Below the pieces are notes generated by a model. It was given only the letters and a program-made list of their open reading frames with translations. It was not told the DNA's origin and did no database searches. A program made the translations under genes and the position numbers. Below are positions 9,270 through 17,780 of a stretch of DNA of 64,000 nucleotides, piece after piece. Location: assembly GCF_029203285.1 (NCBI RefSeq), contig NZ_CP115669.1:930001-994000 (forward strand), written 5' to 3'. Origin of the DNA: Pseudomonas sp. PSE14. GTDB lineage: Bacteria; Pseudomonadota; Gammaproteobacteria; Pseudomonadales; Pseudomonadaceae. Positions within the stretch are counted from its first letter, which is position 1; every line of letters begins with the position of its first letter.

Positions 9270-9442
9270 GGGACTCCAGGGGCCGCATTTGAGCGGCCGA
9301 TAAGAAAAACTCGACAGCCAGCCTAGCGAGCTATATGTTCGCCGACAAGAAAGCGCAGGTCACAGCGCCGCGCTTTCCAGGCCACCGCAGTGGCCGGCGT
9401 CGCTCGGACGGTTCCGGGCGCCTACGTTCATCAGAGGACACC

Positions 9443-10660
9443 ATGACTGAACCCCGTTCAGCTCGTCGCTTTGCGCGCATCGATCGCCTGCCCCCCTACG
9501 TTTTCAACATCACCGCCGAACTGAAGATGGCTGCCCGCCGCCGTGGCGAGGACATCATCGACCTGTCCATGGGCAACCCGGACGGGGCCACGCCGCCGCA
9601 CATCGTCGAGAAGCTCTGCCAGGTCGCCCAGCGCGAGGACACCCACGGCTATTCCACCTCCCGTGGCATTCCGCGCCTGCGCCGCGCCATCTCGCACTGG
9701 TACCGCGATCGCTACGACGTGCAGATCGACCCCGAGTCCGAGGCCATCGTCACCATCGGCTCCAAGGAAGGCCTGGCGCACCTGATGCTCGCCACCCTGG
9801 ACCACGGCGATACCATCCTCGTGCCCAACCCCAGCTACCCGATCCACATCTACGGCGCGGTGATCGCCGGTGCCCAGGTGCGCTCGGTGCCGCTGGTGCC
9901 GGGGATCGACTTCTTCAACGAGCTGGAGCGGGCGATCCGCGAATCGATTCCCAAGCCGAAGATGATGATCCTCGGCTTCCCGTCCAACCCCACCGCGCAG
10001 TGCGTGGAGCTGGACTTCTTCGAGCGCGTGGTCGATCTCGCCAAGCGCTACGACGTACTGGTGGTGCACGACCTGGCCTATGCGGACATTACCTTCGACG
10101 GCTGGAAGGCCCCGTCGATCATGCAGGTGCCCGGCGCCAAGGACATCGCGGTGGAGTTCTTCACCCTGTCCAAGAGCTACAACATGGCCGGCTGGCGGAT
10201 CGGCTTCATGGTCGGCAACCCGGAGCTGGTCTCGGCCCTGGCGCGGATCAAGAGCTACCACGACTACGGCACCTTCACCCCGCTGCAGGTGGCGGCCATC
10301 GCCGCGCTGGAAGGTGATCAGCAGTGCGTGCGTGACATCGCCGACCAATACCAGAAGCGTCGCGACGTGCTGGTGAAAGGCCTGCACGAAGCCGGCTGGA
10401 TGGTGCAGAACCCCAAGGCATCGATGTACATCTGGGCGAAGATCCCCGAGCCGTATGCACACCTGGGCTCGCTGGAGTTCGCCAAGAAGCTGCTCAAGGA
10501 CGCCAAGGTCTCGGTGTCGCCGGGCATCGGCTTTGGCGACTACGGCGATGACCATGTGCGCTTCGCCCTGATCGAGAACCGCGACCGCCTGCGCCAGGCG
10601 GTGCGGGGGATCAAGGCGATGTTCCGCGCCGACGGCCTGTTGCCGGCGAAGGCGGAATAA
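9443..10660 (+). CDS. alaC: Alanine aminotransferase (AlaC-like), PLP-dependent
   Basis: A 405-residue class I/II aminotransferase. The PLP-binding lysine is in [13 protein letters not shown] (about residue 240), with Asp-Leu-Ala-Tyr ([10 protein letters not shown]) upstream as the cofactor-ring contact and a C-terminal Arg in VRFALIEN for the carboxylate. The closest well-known match is E. coli AlaC, which makes alanine from pyruvate and glutamate; aspartate or another amino acid as substrate remains possible. I chose ATG 9443 because AGAGGA precedes it; the frame stays open to 9335, but the extra residues look non-coding. A strong terminator follows immediately. Confidence 0.85.
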   Translation: MTEPRSARRFARIDRLPPYVFNITAELKMAARRRGEDIIDLSMGNPDGATPPHIVEKLCQVAQREDTHGYSTSRGIPRLRRAISHWYRDRYDVQIDPESEAIVTIGSKEGLAHLMLATLDHGDTILVPNPSYPIHIYGAVIAGAQVRSVPLVPGIDFFNELERAIRESIPKPKMMILGFPSNPTAQCVELDFFERVVDLAKRYDVLVVHDLAYADITFDGWKAPSIMQVPGAKDIAVEFFTLSKSYNMAGWRIGFMVGNPELVSALARIKSYHDYGTFTPLQVAAIAALEGDQQCVRDIADQYQKRRDVLVKGLHEAGWMVQNPKASMYIWAKIPEPYAHLGSLEFAKKLLKDAKVSVSPGIGFGDYGDDHVRFALIENRDRLRQAVRGIKAMFRADGLLPAKAE

Positions 10661-10664
10661 AAAA

Positions 10665-10690
10665 GGGGCGGCCAACTGGCCGCCCCTTTC
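10665..10690 (+). terminator. Rho-independent terminator after alaC
   Basis: GGGGCGGCC-AACT-GGCCGCCCC followed by TTTC, starting 4 bp after the stop codon. A run of A residues on the left makes it usable from the other strand too, for the convergent DUF411 gene. Confidence 0.9.
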
Positions 10691-10723
10691 ATTTGCAGCA
10701 TTTCCCGGTAGCAGCGAGCCGAG

Positions 10724-11158
10724 TCAGTGCGCGGGGTAGTCCGCCAGCACTTCACGCTTACCGGTCCTGGTCAGGCCAACCACCTGGTAGGCGTCGTGGC
10801 GGTCGCCCATTTCCATGCCCGGCGAGCCCACCGGCATGCCGGGTACGGCGGCGCCGGCCAGGTCCGCGCGCTCGCGTAGCTTGAGTACGTCGGCTGCCGG
10901 CACATGGCCCTCGACGAACTTGCCGTCGATCACCCCGGTATGGCACGAGCCCATGCTGTAAGGCACGCCGAGTCTGGTCTTCACTGCACTCATGTCCGCC
11001 TCGACATGGTCGTTGACGGTGAAACCGTTGCTTTCCAGGTGCTTGATCCAGTCCTTGCAGCAGCTGCAGTTGGCATCGCGGTGAACGTCGATGGTCAGCG
11101 GCTCGGCGGCCTGGGCGGCGCCGGCGACAAGGGCGGTGAGCAGAAGCAGGGTACGCAT
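10724..11158 (-). CDS. DUF411 metal-binding periplasmic protein
   Basis: A 144-residue exported protein with a signal peptide (MRTLLLLTALVAGAAQA) and a DUF411 domain. The conserved Cys cluster CSCCKDWIKHLESNGF follows the first strand, and a third Cys lies in GSCHTGVI. Members of this family are often found near copper-resistance genes and are thought to bind metal; no copper genes are adjacent here. The start at 11158 is preceded by GAGG at correct spacing and gives a proper signal peptide, unlike the ORF extended to 11218. Confidence 0.85.
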   Translation of the reverse strand: MRTLLLLTALVAGAAQAAEPLTIDVHRDANCSCCKDWIKHLESNGFTVNDHVEADMSAVKTRLGVPYSMGSCHTGVIDGKFVEGHVPAADVLKLRERADLAGAAVPGMPVGSPGMEMGDRHDAYQVVGLTRTGKREVLADYPAH

Positions 11159-11359
11159 GGTGGAAACCTCGAGGACCGGAAGCGCTCGAGGATACTCCCG
11201 GTGGCTGGACCACCCCATCCATCAGCTGTATCTATATATGACGGAGGCCCCGAACTTGCCGCGTCTTCCGGGGTCTCTAGCTGATCGGTGATGCGTCCGC
11301 GGCACTGGGTCGCAGGTGTGGACGTGTTGGAAATGGCTGTTCGGCCAAGGAGAAAGAGC

Positions 11360-11833
11360 ATGCTCTTCGCCCGTCTCGTCCTGTTGGTCCAGGCTCTGGT
11401 GTGGGGTGGCCTGGGGCTGCTGTATTGGATACGCCCCTACGAAATGGCCAACCTCAGCGGCATGCTGCTGATGGAACCTTCCTCCGTGAGCGATGCCCGG
11501 GTGTTCTATGGCGGGCACCAGTTCGCCCTCGCCCTGTTCCTGGTATTCGCCCTGCGCCGCCGCCTGCTGGTGCGCCCGGCGCTGATCCTGGTGATCCTGG
11601 TGCAGCTCACCCTGACCCTGTCGCGCCTGCTGATCGCCTGGACCGAAGGCGGGATGGCGGTGGATGCGCAACTGGCCGGCGTCATCTATCGCGGGGTGAT
11701 TTCCGCACTGGCGATCTTCGCGCTGTATTGGCTGGAGCGGCAGTCGCGCAACCGCTCGACCCCGCCCTCGACCAGGAAGCCTGATGACCATGACGAGCCG
11801 GACGAGCATCGCGCGGACTTCGAAGGCCTGTGA
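11360..11833 (+). CDS. DUF4345-like four-helix membrane protein
   Basis: A 157-residue inner-membrane protein with about four hydrophobic segments (residues ~4-24, 47-68, 72-92, 108-128) and a charged His/Asp/Glu-rich cytoplasmic tail. The arrangement WGGLGLLYWIRPYEMANLSG, then FYGGHQFALALFL, is like the DUF4345 family of unknown function. The ATG at 11360 has AAGGAGA seven bases upstream; the longer frame from 11288 does not. It is divergent from the DUF411 gene. No function can be given. Confidence 0.75.
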   Translation: MLFARLVLLVQALVWGGLGLLYWIRPYEMANLSGMLLMEPSSVSDARVFYGGHQFALALFLVFALRRRLLVRPALILVILVQLTLTLSRLLIAWTEGGMAVDAQLAGVIYRGVISALAIFALYWLERQSRNRSTPPSTRKPDDHDEPDEHRADFEGL

Positions 11834-11955
11834 GCCGCGGGAGGCAACGGTTGTCTCCGGATGAGCGGCGCGGCTCAACGCACCCGGAATGCCGGGTTAC
11901 CCCGCGTGTCGTGCTATCGTATTGATTTTGCGGAAGAACCGGTGCGGGGCCAAAG

Positions 11956-12258
11956 ATGAAGTTCGTACATCAACGTGAACACCTGAACGAAGGCGATCTG
12001 GTGGTCATCGAGTGCTCCATGACCTGCAACATCCGCCTGATGACCGACGCCAACTTCCGCAGCTTCAAGAACGGCGGCCGCCACGCCTACCACGGCGGCG
12101 CGTTCGACCGTTTCCCCGCGAAGATCAAGGTGCCCAGCACCGGCTACTGGAACGTCACCATCGACACCGTGACCCGCCGCGCCATCAGCGTCACGCGCAA
12201 GGCCGACTTCAAGTACAGCATCAAGTTCGTCCGCAAGTCACCGTCCAACTACAGCTGA
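11956..12258 (+). CDS. DUF1883 domain protein
   Basis: A 100-residue, basic, predicted all-beta protein: MKFVHQREHLNEGDLVVIECSMTCNI leads into a compact domain with GGAFDRFPAKIKVPSTGYWNVTID. This matches the DUF1883 family as I remember it, a small domain that occurs alone or fused to signalling domains such as TIR. No partner gene is apparent here; it stands alone between a membrane protein gene and a convergent lipoprotein gene. Function unknown. Confidence 0.75.
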   Translation: MKFVHQREHLNEGDLVVIECSMTCNIRLMTDANFRSFKNGGRHAYHGGAFDRFPAKIKVPSTGYWNVTIDTVTRRAISVTRKADFKYSIKFVRKSPSNYS

Positions 12259-12273
12259 TATCCAGAGTCTCTC

Positions 12274-12768
12274 TCAGCGTCCGGCGTGCGCGGGGAATTC
12301 CTGCAGCAGCCGGGCGATGGCGTCGTCGAACGCCTGCTGGGTCAGGGACGGATCGTGCAGCTGGCGCGCCACCTGGGCCTGGAGCAGCACCTCACCTGAG
12401 GCTTCGTCGAGAATCCGCAGGGCCAGCCGGGCCTGTTCGGAGTCGGCGATCTGCGTCTGGGTGATCACGCCCGCCTGGGTTGCCACTGGCCGCTGGACCA
12501 CCCCGGTCTGGGTATCCAGCCCGAGCATGTAGATCACCCGCATGTCCCCCGCGCTTTCCTGGTAGCGATAACCCTTGGCCTCCAGCGCCCGGCGGACGCC
12601 GAGGTCGAAGCGGTCTTCGAGGTCGTCGCGGTGGCCCGGCGCGCGCACGGCCTGGATGAAGAAGGTGCTCTGGTGACCGTCGGCGCTCGGCGAGACGCTG
12701 ACGGTGGCGGGGTCGCTGGCGCAGCCGGCCAGCAGGAGGAAGAGCAGGGGCAGGATCAGGCGGGACAT
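12274..12768 (-). CDS. DUF4136-type outer-membrane lipoprotein
   Basis: A 164-residue lipoprotein: the lipobox LLAGC places the acylated Cys at residue 16, followed by SDPATVS, with no Asp at +2 in the inner-membrane retention manner (Ser at +2), so outer-membrane sorting is expected. The middle (GVRRALEAKGYRYQESAGDMRVIYML) and end (FDDAIARLLQEFPA) match DUF4136-like proteins of unknown function. It overlaps nothing and is convergent with the DUF1883 gene, 15 bp apart. Confidence 0.82.
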   Translation of the reverse strand: MSRLILPLLFLLLAGCASDPATVSVSPSADGHQSTFFIQAVRAPGHRDDLEDRFDLGVRRALEAKGYRYQESAGDMRVIYMLGLDTQTGVVQRPVATQAGVITQTQIADSEQARLALRILDEASGEVLLQAQVARQLHDPSLTQQAFDDAIARLLQEFPAHAGR

Positions 12769-12820
12769 GGACGGTACTCTGATTATTGTCCCCCTAGCCT
12801 AGCCCCTGGCGCGGAGGGTG

Positions 12821-12843
12821 CCGCCCAACCCTTGGTTGGGCGG
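12821..12843. terminator. Hairpin between lipoprotein gene and trmA
   Basis: CCGCCCAACC-CTT-GGTTGGGCGG is a perfect 10-bp stem just beyond the trmA stop codon (minus strand). There is no clear T-tract on the minus strand, so it may be an RNA-stabilising hairpin rather than a true intrinsic terminator. Confidence 0.5.
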
Positions 12844-12865
12844 CCCGCTGTTGGGCGAAGAGTGC

Positions 12866-13951
12866 TCAGCGGCGGGTCAGCAGCACTCCGGCTTCCATGT
12901 GGTGGGTGTAGGGGAACTGGTCGAACAGGGCGCAACGGCTGACCCGGTGGGTGTCGTGCAGCTGGGCGATGTTCTGCGCCAGGGTCTCCGGGTTGCAGGA
13001 GATGTACAGGATGCTGTCGAAGCGGCGGGTCAGCTCGCAGGTGTCCGGGTCCATGCCGGCGCGCGGCGGGTCGACGAATACGCTGCCGAAGTCATAGGAC
13101 TTCAGGTCCACGTAGGCCAGGCGGCGGAACGGGCGCACGTCGTTGAGCGCCTGGGTCAGCTCCTCGGCGGACAGGCGCACCAGGGTCACGTTGTCCACGG
13201 CGTTGTCGGCCAGGTTCGCCAGGGCGGCGTTCACCGATGTCTTGCTGATCTCGGTGGCCAGCACCTTGCGCACACGGGTGGCCAGCGGCAGGGTGAAGTT
13301 GCCGTTGCCGCAGTACAGCTCCAGCAGGTCGTCGTCGCGCTGGCCCAGGGCTTCGTACGCCCAGTTGAGCATCTTCTGGCAGACCTCGCCGTTGGGCTGG
13401 GTGAAGGCGCCCTCCGGCTGGCGGTAGCGGAAGCTGCGGCCGGCGACGGTCAGTTCTTCATTCACGTAATCACGGCCGACGACCAGGCGCTTGCCACGCG
13501 AACGGCCGACGATGCTGACGCCCAGCTCCGCAGCCAGCTTCTCGGCGGCGGCCTGCCAGGCAGCGTCCACCGGGCGGTGGTAGCAGAGGGTGATCAGCGC
13601 GTCGCCCGCCAGGGTGGTGAGGAACTCCACCTGGAACAGCTTGTGGCCCAGCGTCGGCTCGGCCCAGGCGGCTTTCAGGCGCGGCATCAGTTCGTTGATG
13701 CGCTGGCTGGCGATGGGGAACTGCTCGATCAGGATCGGCGTGTGCTTGTCGCCCTGCTCGAACATCGCGTAATGGCGTGCCTCGCCCTCGCGCCACAGGC
13801 GGAACTCGGCGCGCAGGCGGTAATGCTCGCGGGGCGAATCGAACACCTCCGGCTCCGGCGCGGCGAAGGGCGCCAGCAGCTCGCGCAGGCGGGCGGCCTT
13901 GTCGGCCAGTTGGCTGTCGTATTGGGAGGGATCGAAACGCGGACTGCTCAT
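12866..13951 (-). CDS. trmA: tRNA (uracil-5-)-methyltransferase TrmA
   Basis: A 361-residue SAM-dependent enzyme that methylates U54 in the T-loop of tRNA. The SAM site [16 protein letters not shown] lies around residues 210-225. The motif VDPPRAGMD is near residue 298, and the catalytic Cys is in ISCNPETL near residue 323; the general-base Glu is expected towards the C-terminus. There is no N-terminal TRAM domain, in agreement with TrmA rather than RlmD/RumA. In P. aeruginosa trmA also neighbours a purine-permease gene. The minus-strand start at 13951 directly begins [11 protein letters not shown]. Confidence 0.95.
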   Translation of the reverse strand: MSSPRFDPSQYDSQLADKAARLRELLAPFAAPEPEVFDSPREHYRLRAEFRLWREGEARHYAMFEQGDKHTPILIEQFPIASQRINELMPRLKAAWAEPTLGHKLFQVEFLTTLAGDALITLCYHRPVDAAWQAAAEKLAAELGVSIVGRSRGKRLVVGRDYVNEELTVAGRSFRYRQPEGAFTQPNGEVCQKMLNWAYEALGQRDDDLLELYCGNGNFTLPLATRVRKVLATEISKTSVNAALANLADNAVDNVTLVRLSAEELTQALNDVRPFRRLAYVDLKSYDFGSVFVDPPRAGMDPDTCELTRRFDSILYISCNPETLAQNIAQLHDTHRVSRCALFDQFPYTHHMEAGVLLTRR

Positions 13952-13985
13952 GGGGCGGGTAACTCGTGTGGAGGCGGCGGCATTT

Positions 13986-14060
13986 GATGGGTATCGCTTC
14001 GCTCCACGCCATCCTACATCAGTGCCGCTTGTAGGATGGGTGGGGCGCAGCGATACCCAT
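13986..14060. repeat. Long imperfect inverted repeat (REP-like)
   Basis: The left arm (13986-14017) reads GATGGGTATCGCTTCGCTCC and onward, the right arm (14031-14060) reads GTAGGATGGGTGGGGCGCAG then CGATACCCAT; the arms pair over about 28 of 30 positions around a 13-base loop. It lies between trmA and the permease gene and resembles dispersed Pseudomonas elements with a GTAGGATGGGT end. Confidence 0.8.
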
Positions 14061-14075
14061 GCCGCGAAAGAAAAA

Positions 14076-15371
14076 TCAGGCGTTGAACCAGCCCAGCTTG
14101 ATCACGAAGAGCACGGACAGGATGACCAGCGCCGGGTTCAGCTCGCGGAAGCGGCCGGACAGGATCTTGCAGGCCGTCCAGGTGATGAAGCCGAAGGCGA
14201 TGCCGTTGGCGATGGAGAAGGTCAGCGGCATGGCCAGCGCGGTCACCACCACCGGGGCGGCGACGGTCAAGTCGTCCCAGTCGATCTCGGCCAGGCCCGA
14301 GGCCATCAGCACGGCGACGAAGAACAGCGCCGGCGCGGTGGCGAAGGCCGGGACGTTGCCCGCCAGCGGGGCGAAGAACAGTGCCAGCAGGAACAGCACG
14401 GCGACCACAATGGCGGTCAGACCGGTGCGGCCGCCGGCGGAAACGCCCGCCGCCGACTCGATGTAGCTGGTGGTGGTGGAGGTGCCCAGCAGCGAGCCGA
14501 ACATGGCGGCGGTGCTGTCGGCGATCAGGGCGCGGCCCATCTTCGGCATGTGCCCGTCCTTGCCCATCAGGCCGGCGCGCTTGGCCACGCCGATCAGGGT
14601 GCCGGAGTTGTCGAACAGGTCGACGAAGAGGAAGGCGAAGATCACGCTGGTCAGGCCGATGTCCAGGGCGCCCTTGATGTCCAGTTGCAGGAAGGTCGGC
14701 GCCAGAGACGGCGGCATCGACACCACGCCTCCGAACTTGGAAACGCCCAGGGCGATGGCGATGAAGGTCACCACCAGGATGCCGATCATCACCGCGCCGG
14801 TCACGCGGCGGGCTTCCAGGGCGACGATCAGAATGAAGCCGAGGATCGCCAGCAGCGGCTCGGGCTTGGCCAGGTCACCCATGCCCACCAGAGTGGCAGC
14901 GTTGGCGACGACGATGCCCGATTCCTTCAGCGCGATCAGCGCGAGGAACAGGCCGATGCCCGCGGCAATGGCCGAGCGCAGCGCCAGTGGGATGCTGTTG
15001 ATGATCCATTCGCGGATGCGGAAGATCGAAATGATGAAGAACATGCACGCGGAGAGGAACACCGCACCGAGCGCCACCTGCCAGGTGTGACCCATGTGCA
15101 GGACCACGGTGTAGGTGAAGAAGGCGTTCAGGCCCATGCCGGGAGCCAGGGCGATCGGGTAGTTGGCGATCAGGCCCATCACTGCCGAACCGATGGCGGC
15201 GGCAAGGCAGGTAGCGACGAAGATCGCGCCCTTGTCCATGCCCGTCTCGCCGAGGATGCTCGGGTTGACGAAAAGGATGTAGGCCATGGTCAGGAAGGTG
15301 GTGATACCCGCCAGGATCTCGGTGCGCACATTGGTGTTGTGCGCCTTGAGTTGGAACAGCTTTTCCAGCAT
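14076..15371 (-). CDS. NCS2-family purine (adenine/hypoxanthine) permease
   Basis: A 431-residue inner-membrane proton symporter with about 13-14 hydrophobic segments. [14 protein letters not shown], then [19 protein letters not shown], is the characteristic start of the AdeP/GhxP/PbuG (AzgA-like) branch. The motif [20 protein letters not shown] is also diagnostic. Substrate is adenine or hypoxanthine/guanine by family; sequence alone does not decide. I chose ATG 15371 because the protein then starts exactly like its family; the frame continues far upstream (to 16085) but that extension overlaps the secD-like gene in antisense and is non-coding in character. Confidence 0.9.
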   Translation of the reverse strand: MLEKLFQLKAHNTNVRTEILAGITTFLTMAYILFVNPSILGETGMDKGAIFVATCLAAAIGSAVMGLIANYPIALAPGMGLNAFFTYTVVLHMGHTWQVALGAVFLSACMFFIISIFRIREWIINSIPLALRSAIAAGIGLFLALIALKESGIVVANAATLVGMGDLAKPEPLLAILGFILIVALEARRVTGAVMIGILVVTFIAIALGVSKFGGVVSMPPSLAPTFLQLDIKGALDIGLTSVIFAFLFVDLFDNSGTLIGVAKRAGLMGKDGHMPKMGRALIADSTAAMFGSLLGTSTTTSYIESAAGVSAGGRTGLTAIVVAVLFLLALFFAPLAGNVPAFATAPALFFVAVLMASGLAEIDWDDLTVAAPVVVTALAMPLTFSIANGIAFGFITWTACKILSGRFRELNPALVILSVLFVIKLGWFNA

Positions 15372-15648
15372 GTTTGGCTCCCCGTGACGCTCTCGCGCCG
15401 TTATCGTTCTGGCCGGGAAAAGCAAAGTGCATGCCCAGATGGGCCCTGCGCCTTTTCTTGTGACCGGCAAAAGGCGCGCATGATACCAGCTCGTCCTGCA
15501 CCGGAGAATTTCTGACCGGACCGCCAGCATCCGTTCGTCATCCAGCATAGTCGCGGGTGCCGACCAAGGGAGTGCAACTTGTGCCACGAAGGTGGTCTGA
15601 CTCTCTATGACCCTGGCCTGACTGGCCGTTCTGCCTGACTCGCATCCG
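15372..15648. promoter_or_regulatory. Divergent intergenic region, permease / SecD-like lipoprotein
   Basis: A gap of 277 bp between divergent genes. It should hold the permease promoter and leader. Purine-responsive elements would be expected here, but I could not recognise a purine riboswitch core or a PurR-like palindrome. Nothing else is evident. Confidence 0.35.
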
Positions 15649-16140
15649 ATGAAACGCTCGATACCGTTCCTATTCGCCACGCTGCTGGCCGCCTGCGCCG
15701 GTGCTCCGCCAACCGCCCCGCAGCACAGCTTCGACGTCCACGCCTTGGCCGAGCGCCCCTCGGCCAGCACCCGCACCCTGGCCGACCCGCAGGGTAAGGC
15801 GGTGCTGGTGACGACCCAGCCGACCCTGACCCAGCGCGACGTACAGCAGGCCGAACTGGCCAGCGTCGCCGACGGCAAGCCGGCTGTGCGGGTGCAGTTC
15901 ACCCCCGACGCCAGCCAGCGCCTGGCACGCCTGACCCGCGAGGAGCAGGGCAAGGCCCTGGCGGTGGTGATCGATGGGCAACTGCGCCTGTTGCCCAGGG
16001 TCGAGCGTCCGGTGACCGATGGCCGGGTCACGCTGCAGGGCTTCGCCAGCCAGGCCGAGGCAGAAACGCTGGTGCGGCAGCTCAATGAGCTACGACAGGT
16101 TCCGGTGCAGCCGGAGCAGAAGTCGGGTGGGCAGCCGTAG
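15649..16140 (+). CDS. Lipoprotein with SecDF P1-head-like domain
   Basis: A 163-residue lipoprotein (lipobox LLAAC, acylated Cys at 16). Residues ~65-145 (VADGKPAVRVQFTPDASQRL ... ALAVVIDGQLRLLPRV ... GRVTLQGFASQAEAETL) strongly resemble the periplasmic P1-head subdomain of SecD, which contacts translocating proteins. There are no membrane helices beyond the signal and no other Sec genes here, so it is a free-standing copy of that subdomain. Its role is unknown; a chaperone-like function at the periplasmic face is a guess. Upstream gene is divergent. Confidence 0.75.
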   Translation: MKRSIPFLFATLLAACAGAPPTAPQHSFDVHALAERPSASTRTLADPQGKAVLVTTQPTLTQRDVQQAELASVADGKPAVRVQFTPDASQRLARLTREEQGKALAVVIDGQLRLLPRVERPVTDGRVTLQGFASQAEAETLVRQLNELRQVPVQPEQKSGGQP

Positions 16141-16175
16141 CTTCTTTATAGAGATGCCCGAGGGAAGTGGCTTTT

Positions 16176-16253
16176 CGTAGGGCGAATAACCTGGAACAGG
16201 TTATCCGCCGATAGCCCGGTGGCGGATAACGCTGGCGCGTTATGCGCCCTACG
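16176..16253. repeat. Compound inverted repeat with CGTAGGGCG ends
   Basis: The outer arms CGTAGGGCGAATAAC (16176) and GTTATGCGCCCTACG (ending 16253) pair, and internal segments GTTATCCGCC and GGCGGATAAC form a second stem. This nested palindrome between two convergent genes is typical of dispersed intergenic repeats in Pseudomonas. Confidence 0.8.
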
Positions 16254-16275
16254 ACGCTGACTCCCACCTCAAATG

Positions 16276-16300
16276 AAAAAGCCCGGCAGATGCCGGGCTT
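16276..16300 (-). terminator. Rho-independent terminator of glyA
   Basis: On the minus strand AAGCCCGGCA-TC-TGCCGGGCTT is followed by T residues, 27 bp past the glyA stop codon. Confidence 0.88.
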
Positions 16301-16327
16301 CTTCGTATCGCGGTTCGCGGGTTCGGC

Positions 16328-17581
16328 TTAGGCGCCGTATACCGGGAACTTGGCGCAGATGGCCTTGACCTTCTCACGCACGCTGTCCACCACGGACTCG
16401 TCGCCCATGTTGGTCAGGATGTCGCAGATCCAGCCAGCCAGCTCGCGGCACTCGGCTTCCTTGAAGCCGCGAGTGGTGACGGCCGGGGTGCCGATGCGCA
16501 GGCCGGAGGTGACGAACGGGGAACGCGGGTCGTTCGGCACGCTGTTCTTGTTCACGGTGATGAAGGCGCGACCCAGGGCAGCGTCGGCGTCCTTACCGGT
16601 GATGTCCTGCTTGATCAGGGACAGCAGGAACAGGTGGTTCTGGGTGCCGCCGGAAACCACGTCGAAGCCGCGCTCGATGAACACGCTGGCCATGGTCTGG
16701 GCGTTCTTCAGGACCTGCTGCTGGTAGGCCTTGAACTCGGGCTGCAGGGCTTCCTTGAAGCACACGGCCTTGGCGGCGATCACGTGCTCCAGCGGGCCAC
16801 CCTGGGCGCCCGGGAAGACGGCGGAGTTCAGCTTCTTCTCGATCTCTTCGTTCTTGCGAGCGAGGATCAGGCCGCCGCGCGGGCCGCGCAGGGTCTTGTG
16901 GGTGGTGGTGGTGACCACGTCGGCGAACGGCACCGGGTTCGGGTAGACGCCAGCGGCGACCAGACCGGCCACGTGGGCCATGTCGACGAACAGGTAGGCA
17001 CCGACCTTGTCGGCGATGGCGCGGAAGCGGGCGAAGTCCAGCACCTGGGAGTAGGCGGAGAAGCCGGCGACGATCATCTTCGGCTTGTGCTCGACAGCCA
17101 GACGCTCGACTTCGTCGTAGTCGATCAGGCCGTTGGCGTCGATGCCGTACTGGATGGCGTTGTACAGCTTGCCGGAGGAGGAAACGCTGGCGCCGTGGGT
17201 CAGGTGACCGCCGTGGGCCAGGCTCATGCCCAGGATGGTGTCACCGGCGTTGAGCAGGGCCAGGTAGACGGCGGAGTTGGCCTGGGAGCCGGCGTGCGGC
17301 TGGACGTTGGCGTAGTCGGCGCCGAACAGTTGCTTGGCGCGGTCGATGGCCAGTTGCTCGACGATGTCGACGTACTCGCAACCACCGTAGTAGCGCTTGC
17401 CCGGGTAGCCTTCGGCGTACTTGTTGGTCAGCACCGAACCCTGGGCTTCCATCACCGCCGGGCTGGTGTAGTTCTCGGAGGCGATGAGCTCGATGTGCTC
17501 TTCCTGGCGCTGGGCTTCCTGCTCCATCGCGGCGAAGAGTTCGGCATCGTAGCGGGCGAGGGTCAAATCACGGCTGAACAT
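16328..17581 (-). CDS. glyA: Serine hydroxymethyltransferase
   Basis: A 417-residue PLP enzyme that interconverts serine and glycine with tetrahydrofolate, the main source of one-carbon units. The PLP lysine is in [16 protein letters not shown] (near residue 229). N-terminal [11 protein letters not shown] and [16 protein letters not shown] are the family signatures. Length equals the normal bacterial enzyme. The start at 17581 ([12 protein letters not shown]) has AGAGGA upstream; the frame extends to 17665 without support. Synteny with morA corresponds to the glyA3 locus of P. aeruginosa (from memory). No glycine riboswitch was recognised upstream. Confidence 0.96.
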   Translation of the reverse strand: MFSRDLTLARYDAELFAAMEQEAQRQEEHIELIASENYTSPAVMEAQGSVLTNKYAEGYPGKRYYGGCEYVDIVEQLAIDRAKQLFGADYANVQPHAGSQANSAVYLALLNAGDTILGMSLAHGGHLTHGASVSSSGKLYNAIQYGIDANGLIDYDEVERLAVEHKPKMIVAGFSAYSQVLDFARFRAIADKVGAYLFVDMAHVAGLVAAGVYPNPVPFADVVTTTTHKTLRGPRGGLILARKNEEIEKKLNSAVFPGAQGGPLEHVIAAKAVCFKEALQPEFKAYQQQVLKNAQTMASVFIERGFDVVSGGTQNHLFLLSLIKQDITGKDADAALGRAFITVNKNSVPNDPRSPFVTSGLRIGTPAVTTRGFKEAECRELAGWICDILTNMGDESVVDSVREKVKAICAKFPVYGA

Positions 17582-17780
17582 GGCGGTCCTCTTAAGGATC
17601 GGGTGCTGGGGAAAGGCGCGCATTCTAACCCAAGGCGGCTGTGCTGGCACATGAAAGGCGGTCATGTGGCTGACAAGCGGGGTTCAAGGCCAGTAGGCGC
17701 GCGGAATTGGGAGCGGTTCAACACCGATGGCGGGCCGGATGTAGGAGCAGGCCGTACCTCTGCGGGGAGACCGCAGGGCC

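Noticed and set aside
13899..15515. 538-codon plus-strand frame opposite the purine permease
   Set aside because: Extreme Gly/Gln/His/Asp composition, no hydrophobic core; the minus strand is a clear permease.
17582..17780. Glycine riboswitch or other RNA switch near glyA
   Set aside because: No tandem aptamer core recognisable; this gap lies upstream of glyA and past the morA stop, and holds only a partial GTAGGAGCAGG-like repeat piece.
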